From positions 1 through 64,000 of the forward strand of contig NZ_ASZC01000005.1 in NCBI RefSeq assembly GCF_000468095.1: a stretch of 64,000 nucleotides of DNA, in the 5' to 3' direction. How positions within the stretch are numbered: position 1 is the first letter of the stretch; each line of letters begins with the position of its first letter. Made by a program: the position numbers and the translations under genes. Of this stretch, positions 25,954 through 36,515 are shown piece after piece. The stretch comes from Pantoea sp. AS-PWVM4 (GTDB taxonomy: Bacteria > Pseudomonadota > Gammaproteobacteria > Enterobacterales > Enterobacteriaceae). Under the pieces are notes generated by a model. It was not told where the DNA came from, did not search any database, and was given only the letters and a program-made list of their open reading frames with translations.

Positions 25954-26667
25954 TTAATCCCCCAGCAGCACCGACTCCAGCGCGATCTTAATCATATCGT
26001 TGAAGGTAGTCTGACGCTCAGCCGCAGTGGTCTGCTCGTGGGTACGGATATGATCCGACACGGTACAAATCGCCAGCGCTTTGGCACCAAATTCTGCTGC
26101 CACGCCGTAGATACCCGCCGCTTCCATCTCCACACCGAGGATGCCGTACTTTTCCATGACGTCGAACATCTGCGGGTCCGGGGTGTAGAACAGGTCAGCG
26201 GAGAAGATGTTACCAACGCGCGCGTCAACACCCAGAGCTTTAGCCGCATCAACGGCGTTACGCACCATGTCGAAATCGGCAATCGCAGCGAAATCGTGGT
26301 CTTTGAAGCGCATACGGTTCACTTTGGAATCCGTGCTGGCACCCATACCAATTACGATATCGCGCAGTTTCACATCCGCACGCACCGCGCCGCAGGAACC
26401 TACACGGATAATCTTCTTCACACCAAACTCGGTGATCAGTTCTTTGGCGTAGATCGAGCAGGATGGGATACCCATACCGTGGCCCATCACCGAAATTTTG
26501 CGACCTTTGTATGTCCCGGTGTAGCCCAGCATGCCGCGTACGTTGTTCACTTCAACCGCATTTTCGAGGAAGGTTTCTGCAATGTGCTTCGCACGCAGCG
26601 GATCGCCCGGCATCAGAACCACGTCCGCGAAATCACCCATTTCTGCATTAATATGAGGCGTTGCCAT
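25954..26667 (-). CDS. deoD: purine nucleoside phosphorylase DeoD
   Basis: 237 residues (239 in E. coli), a hexameric trimer-of-dimers type purine nucleoside phosphorylase. It carries the N-terminal [23 protein letters not shown] phosphate/ribose-binding stretch, [11 protein letters not shown] for the ribose site and the catalytic Asp region [11 protein letters not shown]. It phosphorolyses purine (deoxy)nucleosides to base plus (deoxy)ribose-1-phosphate. It is the last gene of deoCABD, 33 bp after deoB. The tandem palindrome array immediately downstream probably shapes the 3' end of the operon transcript. Confidence 0.97.
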   Translation of the reverse strand: MATPHINAEMGDFADVVLMPGDPLRAKHIAETFLENAVEVNNVRGMLGYTGTYKGRKISVMGHGMGIPSCSIYAKELITEFGVKKIIRVGSCGAVRADVKLRDIVIGMGASTDSKVNRMRFKDHDFAAIADFDMVRNAVDAAKALGVDARVGNIFSADLFYTPDPQMFDVMEKYGILGVEMEAAGIYGVAAEFGAKALAICTVSDHIRTHEQTTAAERQTTFNDMIKIALESVLLGD

Positions 26668-26700
26668 CGTTATTTTCCTTATTAAAAATTGGTCGCTGTT

Positions 26701-27924
26701 TTACAGCATGCTTTTGCCGTAGTCCATGCTGGACAGGCCAAAATAGTGTGCGATTGTCTGGCCGATATCGGCAAAGGTATCACGATAACCCAGAGAGCCG
26801 GGTTTAACTTTCGGGCCGTAGATCAACACCGGAATATGCTCACGGGTATGTTCGGTACCGTGCCAGCTGGGGTCACAACCGTGGTCGGCGGTCAGGATCA
26901 GAATGTCATCCTCCTTCACCAGTTCCATCAGCTCAGGCAGGCGACGGTCAAACAGCTCCAGCCCGCCAGCATAACCGGCGATATCGCGACGATGGCCCCA
27001 GGTCGAGTCAAAATCGACGAAGTTGGTGAACACAATCGACTGATCCGGCGCTTTCTTCATTTGCGCGATCGTGGCGTCGAACAATTCATCCAGACCGGTG
27101 GCTTTCACTTTTTGCGTGATGCCCTGCTGCGCGTAGATATCCGCGATTTTGCCCACGGAAATCACTTCGCCGCCCTTCTCATCCACCAGCTTTTTCAGCA
27201 TGGTCGGTGACGGTGGTTCAACCGCGAGATCGTGGCGGTTGCCGGTGCGCTGGAAGTGACCGGCCTTGTCGCCAACAAACGGGCGCGCAATCACACGGCC
27301 AATGTTGTAGCCACCTTCGGTCAGCTCTTCGCGGGCGATTTCGCACAGCTCGTACAGCCGCTCCAGTCCAAACGTCTCTTCATGGCAGGCAATCTGGAAT
27401 ACCGAATCCGCCGAGGTGTAGAAAATCGGCTTGCCGGTTTTCATGTGCTCCTCGCCGAGTTGGTCAAGGATCACCGTCCCGGATGAGTGGCAGTTGCCGA
27501 GGTAGCCTGGCAGATCGGCGCGTTGTACCAGTTTATCCAGCAGTTCCTGTGGGAAGCTGTTCTCCTTGTCGCTGAAGTAGCCCCAGTCGAACAGTACCGG
27601 CACACCGGCGATTTCCCAATGGCCTGACGGCGTATCTTTACCGGAGGAGAGTTCACTGGCGTAGGCATAGGCACCGATAATTTCTGCACGCGGATCCAAC
27701 CCTGGCGGGAAACGCCCGGTGGAGAGTTCAGCGGCTTTACCCAACCCCAGCGCGGTGAGGTTTGGCAAGTGCAGCGGACCTTCGCGGCCTTCATTGGCCT
27801 GGCCTGCAAAGCACGCTTCGGCGATATGGCCGAGCGTATCCGATCCTTCATCGCCGAACTTAGCGGCGTCTTTGCTGGAGCCGATCCCAAAGGAATCGAG
27901 CACCATAATAAAAGCACGTTTCAT
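26701..27924 (-). CDS. deoB: phosphopentomutase DeoB
   Basis: 407 residues from ATG 27924, the same length as E. coli DeoB; the frame extends 12 codons further without support. It is an alkaline phosphatase-superfamily enzyme with the first metal site VLDSFGIG (Asp10), the catalytic threonine region GSDTLGHIA and the metal motif [19 protein letters not shown]. It interconverts (deoxy)ribose-1-phosphate and the 5-phosphate, feeding DeoC. It sits between deoA and deoD in the operon. Confidence 0.97.
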   Translation of the reverse strand: MKRAFIMVLDSFGIGSSKDAAKFGDEGSDTLGHIAEACFAGQANEGREGPLHLPNLTALGLGKAAELSTGRFPPGLDPRAEIIGAYAYASELSSGKDTPSGHWEIAGVPVLFDWGYFSDKENSFPQELLDKLVQRADLPGYLGNCHSSGTVILDQLGEEHMKTGKPIFYTSADSVFQIACHEETFGLERLYELCEIAREELTEGGYNIGRVIARPFVGDKAGHFQRTGNRHDLAVEPPSPTMLKKLVDEKGGEVISVGKIADIYAQQGITQKVKATGLDELFDATIAQMKKAPDQSIVFTNFVDFDSTWGHRRDIAGYAGGLELFDRRLPELMELVKEDDILILTADHGCDPSWHGTEHTREHIPVLIYGPKVKPGSLGYRDTFADIGQTIAHYFGLSSMDYGKSML

Positions 27925-28019
27925 GCAAGTCTCCTGCGCAACTGCGCGATGACAAGTCAAAAAAAAGCGATCAGATCAGTATACCCGAATGGCTTCGGCC
28001 TGGCACGCAGCGGCGGCAA

Positions 28020-29342
28020 CTATTCGCTGATGCGGCGATAAACCACCGGCGTCTCAGGCGGCGCACTGTCACTCAGGGTGATGGCTGCTTTGACCGCAGC
28101 GGCAGCCTGCTGCCATTGCGCTTCGGTTGCGGCGTGGATTACCGCCAGCGGGCGTTGTGCATCAGCCTGCGCCCCAAGTGTAATCATTTCGCTCAGACCG
28201 ACGCTGTAATCAATGGTATCGCTGGCGCGTTGACGGCCACCGCCCAGTGCCACCACCGCCATGCCGAGGGCGCGGGTATCCATCGCGCTGACAATGCCCG
28301 GCTGGTCGGCATACACCGCTTTACTCAGCATGGCGGCAGGCAGGTAATGGTCCATACGCTGGATAAAGTCCGTCGGGCCTTGCTGCGCGGCTACCATACG
28401 GCCAAACACCTCTGCCGCCTGGCCGTTATCCAGCACCCGTTGCAACTGCTGCCGAGCCTCGGAGTCATTTGACGCCAGCTTGCCGGATATCAGCATTTCA
28501 CTGCACAGCGCCAGCGTTACCTCCAGCAGACGGGGATTACGCGCTTCGCCGGTAAGGAACTGCACTGCTTCGCGCACTTCCAGAGCGTTACCGGCGCTGG
28601 AAGCCAGCACCTGATTCATGTCGGTCAGCAGCGCGGTGGTTTTGCACCCTGCGCCATTGGCAACGCCGACAATCGCCTGTGCCAGATTTTCTGAGGCTTC
28701 AAAGGTTGGCATAAAGGCACCGCTGCCCACTTTGACATCCATCACCAACGCATCCAGCCCTTCCGCCAGCTTTTTCGCCAGGATCGAGGCGGTGATCAGC
28801 GGGATCGAATCAACGGTGGCGGTGATATCGCGTGTCGCGTAAAAACGTTTGTCAGCCGGTGCCAGCGAGTTGGTCTGCCCGATGATCGCCACCCCATTTT
28901 CTTTGATGATCTCGCGGAAACGATCATCGCTCGGGAAGATGTCAAAACCGGGGATCGCTTCCAGCTTATCCAGCGTGCCGCCGGTATGGCCAAGACCACG
29001 ACCCGAGATCATCGGCACATAACCACCGCAGGCGGCGATCATCGGGCCAAGCATCAGCGAAGTCACATCACCCACGCCGCCGGTTGAATGTTTATCGACA
29101 ATTGGCCCGTTGAGATTCAGCGCCTGCCAGTTCAACACCGTGCCGGAATCACGCATCGCCATCGTCAGCGCCACGCGTTCGGCCAGCGACATATCGTGGA
29201 ACCAGATGGTCATCGCCAGCGCGGCAATTTGTCCTTCTGATACGCTGTTATCACGCACACCGTTGATAAAGAAACGGATCTCCGCTTCGCTCAACTCACG
29301 ACCATCGCGTTTTTTGCGAATAATTTCTTGTGGCAGGAACAA
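28020..29342 (-). CDS. deoA: thymidine phosphorylase DeoA
   Basis: 440 residues, as in E. coli. It has the alpha domain ([20 protein letters not shown]), the phosphate-binding glycine stretch KHSTGGVGD and the family signature [20 protein letters not shown]. It phosphorolyses thymidine and deoxyuridine to base plus 2-deoxyribose-1-phosphate. It is the second gene of the operon, 53 bp after deoC, with a REP palindrome in that gap which may tune relative expression of deoC against the distal genes. Confidence 0.97.
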   Translation of the reverse strand: MFLPQEIIRKKRDGRELSEAEIRFFINGVRDNSVSEGQIAALAMTIWFHDMSLAERVALTMAMRDSGTVLNWQALNLNGPIVDKHSTGGVGDVTSLMLGPMIAACGGYVPMISGRGLGHTGGTLDKLEAIPGFDIFPSDDRFREIIKENGVAIIGQTNSLAPADKRFYATRDITATVDSIPLITASILAKKLAEGLDALVMDVKVGSGAFMPTFEASENLAQAIVGVANGAGCKTTALLTDMNQVLASSAGNALEVREAVQFLTGEARNPRLLEVTLALCSEMLISGKLASNDSEARQQLQRVLDNGQAAEVFGRMVAAQQGPTDFIQRMDHYLPAAMLSKAVYADQPGIVSAMDTRALGMAVVALGGGRQRASDTIDYSVGLSEMITLGAQADAQRPLAVIHAATEAQWQQAAAAVKAAITLSDSAPPETPVVYRRISE

Positions 29343-29364
29343 GGTTGCCTCCCCGGCTGAAAAT

Positions 29365-29387
29365 CGCGCGATAAATCGCGCCGCTAC
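29365..29387. repeat. REP-type palindrome inside the deo operon
   Basis: Single copy of the GATAAATCGCGCCGCTAC element between deoC and deoA, 8 bp after the deoC stop on the transcribed strand. It is the only copy in the window that is clearly internal to an operon. Confidence 0.85.
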
Positions 29388-29395
29388 GAAAACAA

Positions 29396-30175
29396 TTAAT
29401 ACCCAGCTTTGCTGGCGGTGGTGGCATGGCCCAGCGTATTAAGCAGGCTCGCCAACAGGCTGGAAGCGCCAAAACGGAAATGGCGCGCATCCGCCCAACC
29501 CGCACCAAGGATATCGTCGGCCAGTTGCAGATAGTGGGCCGCATCCTCTGCGCTGCGCACGCCACCTGCCGGTTTAAAACCGACCTGCTGCTGCACGCCT
29601 TTATCGCGGATCACGCTCAGCATGATAGCGGCGGTTTCCGGCGTGGCGTTGACCGGCACTTTACCGGTGGAGGTTTTGATAAAGTCGGCACCGGCATCGA
29701 TAGCGATTTCGGAAGCCTCACGGATTAACGCCGCATCTTTCAGTTCACCGCTTTCGATAATGACTTTCAGCAATACACCGGATGCCGCACAAGCTTCTTT
29801 GCAGGCTTTCACCAGATCAAAACCGATCTGACGATTGCCCGCCAGCAGCGCGCGATACGGGAACACCACGTCCACCTCATCAGCACCGTAAGCGATCGCC
29901 GCGCGGGTTTCCGCCAGTGCGATAACCAGATCATCATTGCCATGCGGGAAGTTGGTCACCGTGGCGATGCGGATTTCCGGTGTGCCCTGCTCACGCAGCG
30001 CTTTGCGCGCCACCGGGATAAAGCGCGGGTAGATACAGATAGCGGCGGTGTTACCGGCGGGTGATTTGGCCTGGCGGCACAGCGCGATCACTTTTTCGTC
30101 AGTATCGTCATCGTTCAGTGTGGTCAAATCCATCAGTTGCAGTGCGCGCTGCGCGGCTGCGGTGAAATCAGTCAT
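29396..30175 (-). CDS. deoC: deoxyribose-phosphate aldolase DeoC
   Basis: 259 residues from ATG 30175, the same length as E. coli DeoC; the longer frame to 30265 is not supported. It is a TIM-barrel class I aldolase with Asp102 (EVDVVF), Schiff-base Lys167 (FIKTSTGK) and Lys201 (GFKPAGGVR), numbered exactly as in the E. coli enzyme. It cleaves 2-deoxyribose-5-phosphate to glyceraldehyde-3-phosphate and acetaldehyde. It is the first gene of deoCABD and follows a long leader with CRP-like sites. Confidence 0.97.
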   Translation of the reverse strand: MTDFTAAAQRALQLMDLTTLNDDDTDEKVIALCRQAKSPAGNTAAICIYPRFIPVARKALREQGTPEIRIATVTNFPHGNDDLVIALAETRAAIAYGADEVDVVFPYRALLAGNRQIGFDLVKACKEACAASGVLLKVIIESGELKDAALIREASEIAIDAGADFIKTSTGKVPVNATPETAAIMLSVIRDKGVQQQVGFKPAGGVRSAEDAAHYLQLADDILGAGWADARHFRFGASSLLASLLNTLGHATTASKAGY

Positions 30176-30309
30176 GGTGCTCTCCAAAAAAGTCAGCCTG
30201 GGCGGAAGTCGCCCGCCAGGGAATGTGATAATTCTAACAATTTGAGCGACGAAATATTCGATCACTCATCACATGAAAAAAGAAAACTGTGCAAATAATA
30301 CATTTATTA

Positions 30310-30325
30310 AGTGATAAACATCACA
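30310..30325 (-). promoter_or_regulatory. CRP-like site, deo promoter proximal
   Basis: On the plus strand AGTGATAAACATCACA matches TGTGA-N6-TCACA at 9 of 10 positions. It lies about 140 bp upstream of deoC, where E. coli deoP2 carries tandem CRP sites flanking CytR. Confidence 0.6.
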
Positions 30326-30366
30326 AAATATCGCCATTGCGCGCCCGACATGATCGGGAATGCAGA

Positions 30367-30382
30367 TGTTATTATTATCACA
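30367..30382 (-). promoter_or_regulatory. CRP-like site, deo promoter distal
   Basis: On the minus strand TGTGATAATAATAACA matches 9 of 10 consensus positions. Its centre is 57 bp from the proximal site, close to the 53-bp spacing of the E. coli deoP2 pair that brackets CytR. Confidence 0.5.
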
Positions 30383-30458
30383 TTAATTGAGAAAGTTGTG
30401 TCGCCACCACCCTGTAAATGTAGCCAATTCAGAGCAGCACGCAGGGATCAGACCAGGC

Positions 30459-31235
30459 TCAGTCGGGGAGATTGAAGACGCGCAGGCTGTTTTGCCAAAG
30501 CGCATCAGCGATGATATCCGGCGGCTCACGGCGTAGCTGGCACAAGACATCAAACACCAGCCGTGCTCGCTCCGGGCGGTTGGGTTCGCCCTGATAACCG
30601 TTCAGCGGCATATCAGGCGCATCGGTTTCCAGTAACAGGGAATCCAGCGGCAATGCTGCGATGGTGTTACGCGTTTTACTGGCGCGTTCATAGGTAATGG
30701 TGCCACCGACGCCGATCGCATAGCCAAGTTGAATAAAACGCTGTGCCTGTTGCAGGCTACCGGCAAAACCGTGCACCACACCACGGCGCGGCAGATCGTG
30801 ACGGCGCAAATGCAGCGCCAGCTGATCGTGGGTACGACGTGAATGGAGGATCACCGGCAGATCGAAACGTTTGGCCAGCTTCAACTGCCCATCCAACAGC
30901 CGGGTTTGTTTGTCGAACTGGGGATCGTCCATATACAGATCGAGTCCGATCTCCCCCAATGCCACGCGTTTTACGTCCGGGGTGTGCAGACAATCCGTCA
31001 GTTGATCGAGGTGCGTATCCTGATGCACGGCGATCTGAATCGGATGCAGCCCCAGCGCGGCATATAACGCGGCATGTTGTTGTGCCAACTGGCTGACCAG
31101 CGCAAAGCGACTGGCATCGACGCTGGGTACAATAATACGTTCAACCCCTGTCTGCGCAGCACGCACAATGCTCGCTTCCGCCGCATCAACAAACGGCGGG
31201 AAGTCAAAATGACAGTGGGTATCGATAAATCTCAT
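30459..31235 (-). CDS. yjjV: TatD-family metal-dependent hydrolase YjjV
   Basis: 258 residues (259 in E. coli). It is a TIM-barrel TatD-type enzyme with metal ligands in DTHCHFD (His7, His9), GEIGLD (Glu near 93), the central His of VILHSRR and VVHGF, and the C-terminal LETDAPDMP Asp. The family has deoxyribonuclease activity in TatD itself; the substrate of YjjV is not settled. Its start overlaps the yjjU stop by 4 bp, so the pair is translationally coupled. The E. coli yjjW-yjjI genes that normally separate it from deoC are absent here. Confidence 0.93.
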   Translation of the reverse strand: MRFIDTHCHFDFPPFVDAAEASIVRAAQTGVERIIVPSVDASRFALVSQLAQQHAALYAALGLHPIQIAVHQDTHLDQLTDCLHTPDVKRVALGEIGLDLYMDDPQFDKQTRLLDGQLKLAKRFDLPVILHSRRTHDQLALHLRRHDLPRRGVVHGFAGSLQQAQRFIQLGYAIGVGGTITYERASKTRNTIAALPLDSLLLETDAPDMPLNGYQGEPNRPERARLVFDVLCQLRREPPDIIADALWQNSLRVFNLPD

Positions 31236-32284
31236 GCCAGCGAACCTGCATCATAATCAGCATCGTTACCGGCCACGTCAGGCGTGTTGACCTCGCGGTT
31301 ATCCGGCGCATTCGCCACCGCAGCAGGTGGCGTAACGACAGTATGCCGCACAAATGGCTCAGCATCACTCAGCCACTGACCGAGCGTGGCCAGGAAATAG
31401 CGGCCGCAGCGCCGACCCAGATGGTAATCCTGATTCAACGAGGCGATGCGACTGCCCAGCGCGTTACTGGCTAACGGTTTGGGTGGGAAGATCTCGATAA
31501 TGCGCAAATCCCCCGGCGGCTGATCGATAAATTGTTGAATATCATGATAACTTTCTTCGTGCTGATGCAAAATGTTGATCATTGGCTGCAAAGCGCTGTC
31601 GCTCAGCCAGCGTTCCATGCGCTTGATCCATTTCGGTGTGTACGACATCTGCGACGGAACGGTGCGAATCACCACAACGGTATCGGCACCCCGCCGGGCC
31701 GCCTCACGCACCGGAATGGCATCGCTGATACCGCCATCCAGATAACTGATGCCATCCATCTCCACCCCGCTGCGATAGAACCCTGGAATGGCGCTGGAGG
31801 CTCTGATGATATCGAGCCAGGTATTGCGGGTTGGGCTGAAGTAATGCGCGCTGTAATCATCGCTGCGGCAAGCGCACATATAAAATTCACTGCCTTTGGC
31901 AAACAGCCCCTCCGCCGTGCTCATCGCCAACGGCAGCTCCTGACTGGTGATATCTACCAGCCAGTCCAGATCGATCAGATTTCCGCCACGCACAAAACGC
32001 ACCGGATCAAAGAAGAGTTTGCTGGTGGTGTAACGGGTGATCACGCGCCGCGCATAACCCGGTTGGGCGCAGACATACGCTGAGAGATTTTGTGCGCCTG
32101 CGGAGGTGCCAAGCATCAGATCAAAAGGATTGAAGCCTGCGCGCTGAAACTCATCCAGCACTCCGGCGGTAAAGATGCCGCGTTGACCGCCACCTTCGCA
32201 CACCAGCGCAATTTTGTTTGATTTGAAGGGCGTGAGCGCTAAGGGTTCGATGGTTCCCAGCGTCACAGGGATGCGTATACCCAA
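31232..32284 (-). CDS. yjjU: patatin-like phospholipase YjjU
   Basis: 350 residues if started at the TTG at 32284 (GIRIPVTLG, aligning with the E. coli start GQRIPVTLG), with GAGGG upstream; an ATG 27 codons earlier would add sequence unlike the family. It is a patatin fold with oxyanion motif GGGQRG (31-36), nucleophile Ser61 in GTSAG and the catalytic dyad Asp183 in DGG. It predicts a cytoplasmic or membrane-associated lipid acyl hydrolase of unknown substrate. The C-terminal tail is low-complexity and acidic. It is coupled to yjjV and follows ytjA. Confidence 0.9.
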   Translation of the reverse strand: MGIRIPVTLGTIEPLALTPFKSNKIALVCEGGGQRGIFTAGVLDEFQRAGFNPFDLMLGTSAGAQNLSAYVCAQPGYARRVITRYTTSKLFFDPVRFVRGGNLIDLDWLVDITSQELPLAMSTAEGLFAKGSEFYMCACRSDDYSAHYFSPTRNTWLDIIRASSAIPGFYRSGVEMDGISYLDGGISDAIPVREAARRGADTVVVIRTVPSQMSYTPKWIKRMERWLSDSALQPMINILHQHEESYHDIQQFIDQPPGDLRIIEIFPPKPLASNALGSRIASLNQDYHLGRRCGRYFLATLGQWLSDAEPFVRHTVVTPPAAVANAPDNREVNTPDVAGNDADYDAGSLA

Positions 32285-32427
32285 GATGTGTCCCTCAGCG
32301 GTTCTTTCTCTGAGGGGTGCTAAAGCGCAGAATCGCCACCGCCCGCAACCCGGAGAACCAGTCATTATTATGCCCTGACTGGTCTCCGCTTCAGGCTACT
32401 GCCGGGTGAGCGAACTATGACTCAGAG

Positions 32428-32589
32428 TCAGGGTCGTTTACGCCCGGTAAACAGGCTGATGAGGAACAGAATAATACCGACAATAAAGACAATTTTAGCC
32501 GCCCATGCTGCCGTACCCGCCAGACCGCCAAATCCTAATGCTGCAGCAATCAGTGCGATCACCAGAAAGATAATGCCCCAACGAAACAT
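32428..32589 (-). CDS. ytjA: YtjA, DUF1328 small membrane protein
   Basis: 53 residues, nearly identical to E. coli YtjA: it begins [20 protein letters not shown] and ends SLFTGRKRP, with two hydrophobic helices around a [12 protein letters not shown] turn. A GGAGA-like site precedes the ATG at 32589. It is an inner-membrane protein of unknown function, in the conserved order osmY-ytjA-yjjU and probably part of the same stress-linked transcription unit. It is shorter than many gene-calling cutoffs. Confidence 0.95.
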   Translation of the reverse strand: MFRWGIIFLVIALIAAALGFGGLAGTAAWAAKIVFIVGIILFLISLFTGRKRP

Positions 32590-32702
32590 AAGCCTCTCCT
32601 TACCATCGTGAAAATCGAACTGCTTAGTTCATCCCAATGTGGGTGTGCAGAAAGATGTTGTTATTACGCTGCGGCGGATACGAAAAGCCGCAGCGCCCAC
32701 GG

Positions 32703-33317
32703 TTAAGATTTAATCGTCAGGTCATTCTTGACACTTTTCACGCCTTCAATGGCTTTGGCGATTTGCTCCGCGCGGTCCGACTGCGCCTTGTTGGCGACCG
32801 TACCGGACAACTGCACCACGCCATCCGTGGTTTCCACCTTCACGTTGCGTGATGGCACGATGTCATCCGCTAAAAGTTTAGCTTTGATTTCACTGGTGGT
32901 TGCCGCATCCCCGGCATAACCTTTCAGTGAAGTGGTTTTGCTGTCTTTAACGTGCAGTTTGTCACTGACGGATTTCACCCCTTCAACTTTCTGCACCACG
33001 GCCACGGCTTTTTCCGCCTGGTCCTGAGAGGTGACAAAACCGCTCAAGGTCACCACGCCCTGATGCGTGTTTACTGAGATATCCGTGCTTTTTATCGCTT
33101 CATCATCCACCAGCGCCGCTTTCGCTTTGGCGGTGATGCCGCTGTCATCCATATACCCACCGACTTTTTTCATAGAGCTATCGATTTTTGCCCCGGCACT
33201 GTCGGCGGTCGCCTGCGCTTTTTGCGTCAGGGATTCATCGGCCAGTGCAGCGCCACTCATCAGGGCCGAACCCGCCAGCGCGGCAATCAGGGTTTTGGCA
33301 ATCTTAGTCTTAATCAT
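32703..33317 (-). CDS. osmY: osmotically inducible periplasmic protein OsmY
   Basis: 204 residues from ATG 33317, chosen because AAGGA lies eight bases upstream; the ATG at 33326 abuts that site. A signal peptide ([25 protein letters not shown]) is followed by two BON domains (about 55-125 and 135-203), each with the VxxxG...VxLxGxV pattern ([16 protein letters not shown]). E. coli OsmY is a periplasmic chaperone-like protein strongly induced by RpoS and hyperosmolarity and helps folding of outer-membrane and autotransporter proteins. Confidence 0.96.
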   Translation of the reverse strand: MIKTKIAKTLIAALAGSALMSGAALADESLTQKAQATADSAGAKIDSSMKKVGGYMDDSGITAKAKAALVDDEAIKSTDISVNTHQGVVTLSGFVTSQDQAEKAVAVVQKVEGVKSVSDKLHVKDSKTTSLKGYAGDAATTSEIKAKLLADDIVPSRNVKVETTDGVVQLSGTVANKAQSDRAEQIAKAIEGVKSVKNDLTIKS

Positions 33318-33531
33318 CGATATCATCCTTCTATCCGTTTACGCATCCGCAACCGCGAATGAGCCAGCAACAAACGGCGTTGCTGCGATAATGGACGCAA
33401 TGAAACCTGAAGTTTCTTTTCTCGTCCGACAGAATGATCATAGACGGGACTGAGGGTTTTGCCGGTTTTTGTGGTTGATATCTCGCCAAAAAGCGAAAAA
33501 AACAGCGTTTTTAAGAGGAGTCTGGAAGGGA

Positions 33532-33562
33532 AAAACAGGGCCAGTGGAAACCACAGGCCCTG
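33532..33562 (-). terminator. rho-independent terminator of prfC
   Basis: On the minus strand, GGGCCTGTGG pairs with CCACTGGCCC and is followed by a U-run (GTTTTTCCC), 14 bp beyond the prfC stop. Confidence 0.85.
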
Positions 33563-33575
33563 GAGAAAACGGCGA

Positions 33576-35165
33576 TTAATGCTCGCGCGTTTTGCGGAAA
33601 GTCACGTCAGGATAACGTTCCTGGGTGATATTCAGATTCACCATGGTCGGGGCAATATAGGTCAGGTTATCACCGCCATCCAGCGCAAGGTTGATCTCGT
33701 TTTTACGTTGAAATTCATCGAATTTCTTCACGTCAGCGCATTCAACCCAACGCGCGGTTGCCACGTTGACCGATTCGTAAATTGCTTCAACGTTGTATTC
33801 GCTTTTCAGGCGCGCGACCACCACGTCAAACTGCAACACACCCACCGCACCAACGATCAAATCGTTGTTATGCACCGGACGGAATACCTGTACCGCGCCC
33901 TCTTCCGACAGCTGTACCAAACCCTTCAGCAATTGTTTCTGCTTCAGCGGATCGCGCAGGCGAATACGACGGAATAGCTCAGGGGCGAAGTTCGGAATAC
34001 CGGTGAACTTCATGTTCTCACCCTGGGTGAAGGTGTCGCCAATCTGGATGGTGCCGTGGTTGTGCAGACCGATGATATCGCCCGGATAGGCTTCTTCCAC
34101 ATGTGAACGGTCACCGGCCATAAAGGTCAGCGCGTCAGAGATCACCACATCTTTGCCGATGCGAACCTGACGCAGCTTCATGCCCTTCTCATATTTACCG
34201 GATACCACGCGCATAAAAGCCACGCGGTCGCGGTGTTTCGGGTCCATGTTGGCCTGAATCTTGAACACGAAGCCGCTGAACTTCTCTTCTTTAGCTTCCA
34301 CGGTACGGGTGTCGCTCTGACGCGGCATCGGTGCCGGTGCCCAGGAAACCAGACCATCCAGCATATGGTCAACGCCAAAGTTACCCAGCGCGGTGCCGAA
34401 AAACACCGGGGTGATTTCGCCGCTCAGGAACAACTCTTCATCAAATTCATTGGATGCACCCTGCACCAGCTCCAGCTCATCGCGCAGCTGCTGCGCCAGA
34501 TCTTCACCGACAGCTTTGTCGAGATCCGGATTGTTCAGCCCTTTAACGATACGCACTTCCTGAATGGTGTGCCCCTGACCAGTCTGGTACAGATAGGTTT
34601 CATCGTTGTAGAGGTGATACACGCCTTTAAACAGTTTGCCGCAGCCGATCGGCCAGGTAATAGGCGCACAGGCGATCTTCAGCTCGTTCTCGACTTCATC
34701 CAGCAGCTCCATCGGGTCGCGGATATCACGGTCAAGTTTGTTCATAAAGGTGATGATCGGCGTATCACGCAGACGGGTCACTTCCATCAGCTTACGGGTA
34801 CGATCTTCAACACCTTTGGCGGCATCGATCACCATCAGGCAGCAGTCCACCGCCGTCAGCGTACGGTAGGTATCTTCCGAGAAGTCTTCGTGCCCAGGGG
34901 TATCCAGCAGGTTCACCAGGCTGTCACGATAGGGGAACTGCATCACCGAGGTGGTGATGGAGATACCACGCTGCTTCTCCATCTCCATCCAGTCGGATTT
35001 GGCGTGTTGGTTTGATCCACGGCCTTTTACCGTACCGGCGGTCTGGATAGCCTGTCCGAACAGCAGAACTTTCTCGGTGATAGTGGTTTTACCGGCGTCC
35101 GGGTGCGAAATGATCGCGAAGGTACGGCGGCGCGCCACCTCTTGTAAAAAGGGAGCATTAGACAT
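33576..35165 (-). CDS. prfC: peptide chain release factor 3
   Basis: 529 residues from ATG 35165, identical in length to E. coli RF3; eight extra codons upstream are not used. It is a translational GTPase with G1 SHPDAGKTT (20-28), G3 [16 protein letters not shown] and G4 NKLDRD, then EF-Tu-like domain 2 and an RF3-specific domain 3. It removes RF1/RF2 from the ribosome after peptide release, driven by GTP hydrolysis. It keeps the enteric linkage to osmY and has its own terminator. Confidence 0.97.
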   Translation of the reverse strand: MSNAPFLQEVARRRTFAIISHPDAGKTTITEKVLLFGQAIQTAGTVKGRGSNQHAKSDWMEMEKQRGISITTSVMQFPYRDSLVNLLDTPGHEDFSEDTYRTLTAVDCCLMVIDAAKGVEDRTRKLMEVTRLRDTPIITFMNKLDRDIRDPMELLDEVENELKIACAPITWPIGCGKLFKGVYHLYNDETYLYQTGQGHTIQEVRIVKGLNNPDLDKAVGEDLAQQLRDELELVQGASNEFDEELFLSGEITPVFFGTALGNFGVDHMLDGLVSWAPAPMPRQSDTRTVEAKEEKFSGFVFKIQANMDPKHRDRVAFMRVVSGKYEKGMKLRQVRIGKDVVISDALTFMAGDRSHVEEAYPGDIIGLHNHGTIQIGDTFTQGENMKFTGIPNFAPELFRRIRLRDPLKQKQLLKGLVQLSEEGAVQVFRPVHNNDLIVGAVGVLQFDVVVARLKSEYNVEAIYESVNVATARWVECADVKKFDEFQRKNEINLALDGGDNLTYIAPTMVNLNITQERYPDVTFRKTREH

Positions 35166-35317
35166 CAGTGAAATCTTCTCAAAGGGCAACGCACGAGCCG
35201 CGCGCTGCGAATAAATCAGGGTGACCGGGGCTGAGCCAGCGGTTATTCAGGCGGCATAGCATACAATATTTCAGTGAGGTGGGGAAATTGGCGACGAGAG
35301 GAACAATGCAGCATGGG

Positions 35318-35388
35318 TAGCGGCGCGATTTATCGCGCAATTCCGTGCGCGTTGCCGAAAAACCTGCGCGATAAATCGCGCCGCTACG
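35318..35388. repeat. paired inverted REP-type element, about 70 bp
   Basis: Two inverted copies (35318-35339 and 35366-35388) are joined by a linker containing GTGCGCGTTG and AAAACC. The same two-copy module with a similar linker occurs at 41733-41802 and 50603-50675. It lies between the prfC start and the M20 stop. Confidence 0.9.
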
Positions 35389-35401
35389 GAGGAAGCTCAG
35401 A

Positions 35402-36505
35402 TTAACCCAACACTCTCGTCACCGCGGCTTTGAAGATCTTCACCCCAATTTCCAGCGAACTCAGTTCAAAACGCATCTCAGGGTGATGCAGGCCCGGCAC
35501 CAGGTTGGTGCCTAATCCCCAGAATCCGGCTTTCACCGTTGGGCATTTCACCGGGTAATAGAAGAAATCTTCACTGCCTGGCGTCGTTTTCGCGCCCAGC
35601 AGCCCCTCTTCGCCCAGCACATCAACAATCGCCGCCCGAATCACCGCCGTCGCTTCCTCATGGATCTCCGCCGCAGGCATTTCCTTGAGCACCACCACCT
35701 CGGCAGTTGCCCCCAGTGCCGCAACGCTATTGAGCACCGCCTGCGTCACTTTTTGTTTGAGGATATCCATCGGTTCGTTTTCCTGCGAACGCAGGTCCCA
35801 CACCACGCGCGCTTCATCCGGTACCGAGTTGGTGACACCGGCATCACAGAGAAAACGTGTCGCTTTGACGCTCCAGTTCAGCCCCGGTGACAGATGGATA
35901 CTGTTCACGGCCTGCACCGCCTGTACCGCCGCGTCGAGCGCATTTACGCCAAGGTGCGGGCGTGCCGCATGGGCCGGAACGCCTTTGATGGTTGCTTCCA
36001 GCGTGCTACAGGCAGAATAGATCACCGCAGGCGTCGCCTGTCCCACATGGCATTCTTCCAGCGGGCGCACATGGAAACCGAGGATCATCTCGACATCCTC
36101 CATTGCCCCGCCCTCGATCATCGACAGCGCGCCTGCGCCCAGTTCCTCAGCGGGTTGGAACAATAACTTCAGGCGGCCTTTTTTGATTGCCCCTTCTTTC
36201 AACAGCTCCTGCGCGGCAGTCAGTACCACCGAGGAGTGACCATCATGGCCGCAGGTATGGCGTGCACAAGCGACCCCATCAATGACATGTCCCAGTGCAT
36301 CCATATCCGCACGCAATGCCAGCACCGGGCCGGGCACACCGCTGTCAATTTCCGCCACAATGCCGGTGGTGTTGTTAATGCCGCGAATGACTTTGATCCC
36401 CGCCTGTTCCAGCTGGTCGGCGATATAGGCTGAGGTTTTAAACTCCTGAAAACCCAGTTCCGGGATTTCATGCAGAAAATGATAATGTTCTAAGACGTTG
36501 GACAC
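35402..36505 (-). CDS. M20 family amidohydrolase/aminoacylase
   Basis: 367 residues, M20D-type (hippurate hydrolase/N-acyl-amino acid deacylase group). The N terminus is HEIPELGFQE, the metal site HTCGHDGH is at about 83-90, the catalytic Glu is in PAEELGAGA, the ligand His in GFHVRP, and the final ligand lies in HHPEMRF. The lid/dimerisation domain is in the middle (about 165-280). It should hydrolyse an N-acyl or dipeptide-like amide in the cytoplasm. It is the last gene of yjiH-yjiG-M20, 10 bp after yjiG, and occupies the place held in E. coli by isoaspartyl dipeptidase iadA. A predicted sigma-54/NtrC promoter suggests nitrogen scavenging. Confidence 0.9.
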   Translation of the reverse strand: MSNVLEHYHFLHEIPELGFQEFKTSAYIADQLEQAGIKVIRGINNTTGIVAEIDSGVPGPVLALRADMDALGHVIDGVACARHTCGHDGHSSVVLTAAQELLKEGAIKKGRLKLLFQPAEELGAGALSMIEGGAMEDVEMILGFHVRPLEECHVGQATPAVIYSACSTLEATIKGVPAHAARPHLGVNALDAAVQAVQAVNSIHLSPGLNWSVKATRFLCDAGVTNSVPDEARVVWDLRSQENEPMDILKQKVTQAVLNSVAALGATAEVVVLKEMPAAEIHEEATAVIRAAIVDVLGEEGLLGAKTTPGSEDFFYYPVKCPTVKAGFWGLGTNLVPGLHHPEMRFELSSLEIGVKIFKAAVTRVLG

Positions 36506-36515
36506 CGGTTAGCTC

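Noticed and set aside
25656..25991. Repetitive peptide frames across the hairpin array (repeated EREPIERVSIS-like units)
   Set aside because: They are a by-product of 42-bp units (a multiple of three) being read in frame; both strands give similar frames and there is no ribosome site.
30459..31235. Assigning the TatD-family gene as tatD itself
   Set aside because: Length, sequence and the coupled yjjU neighbour fit YjjV, a separate paralogue; tatD belongs with tatABC.
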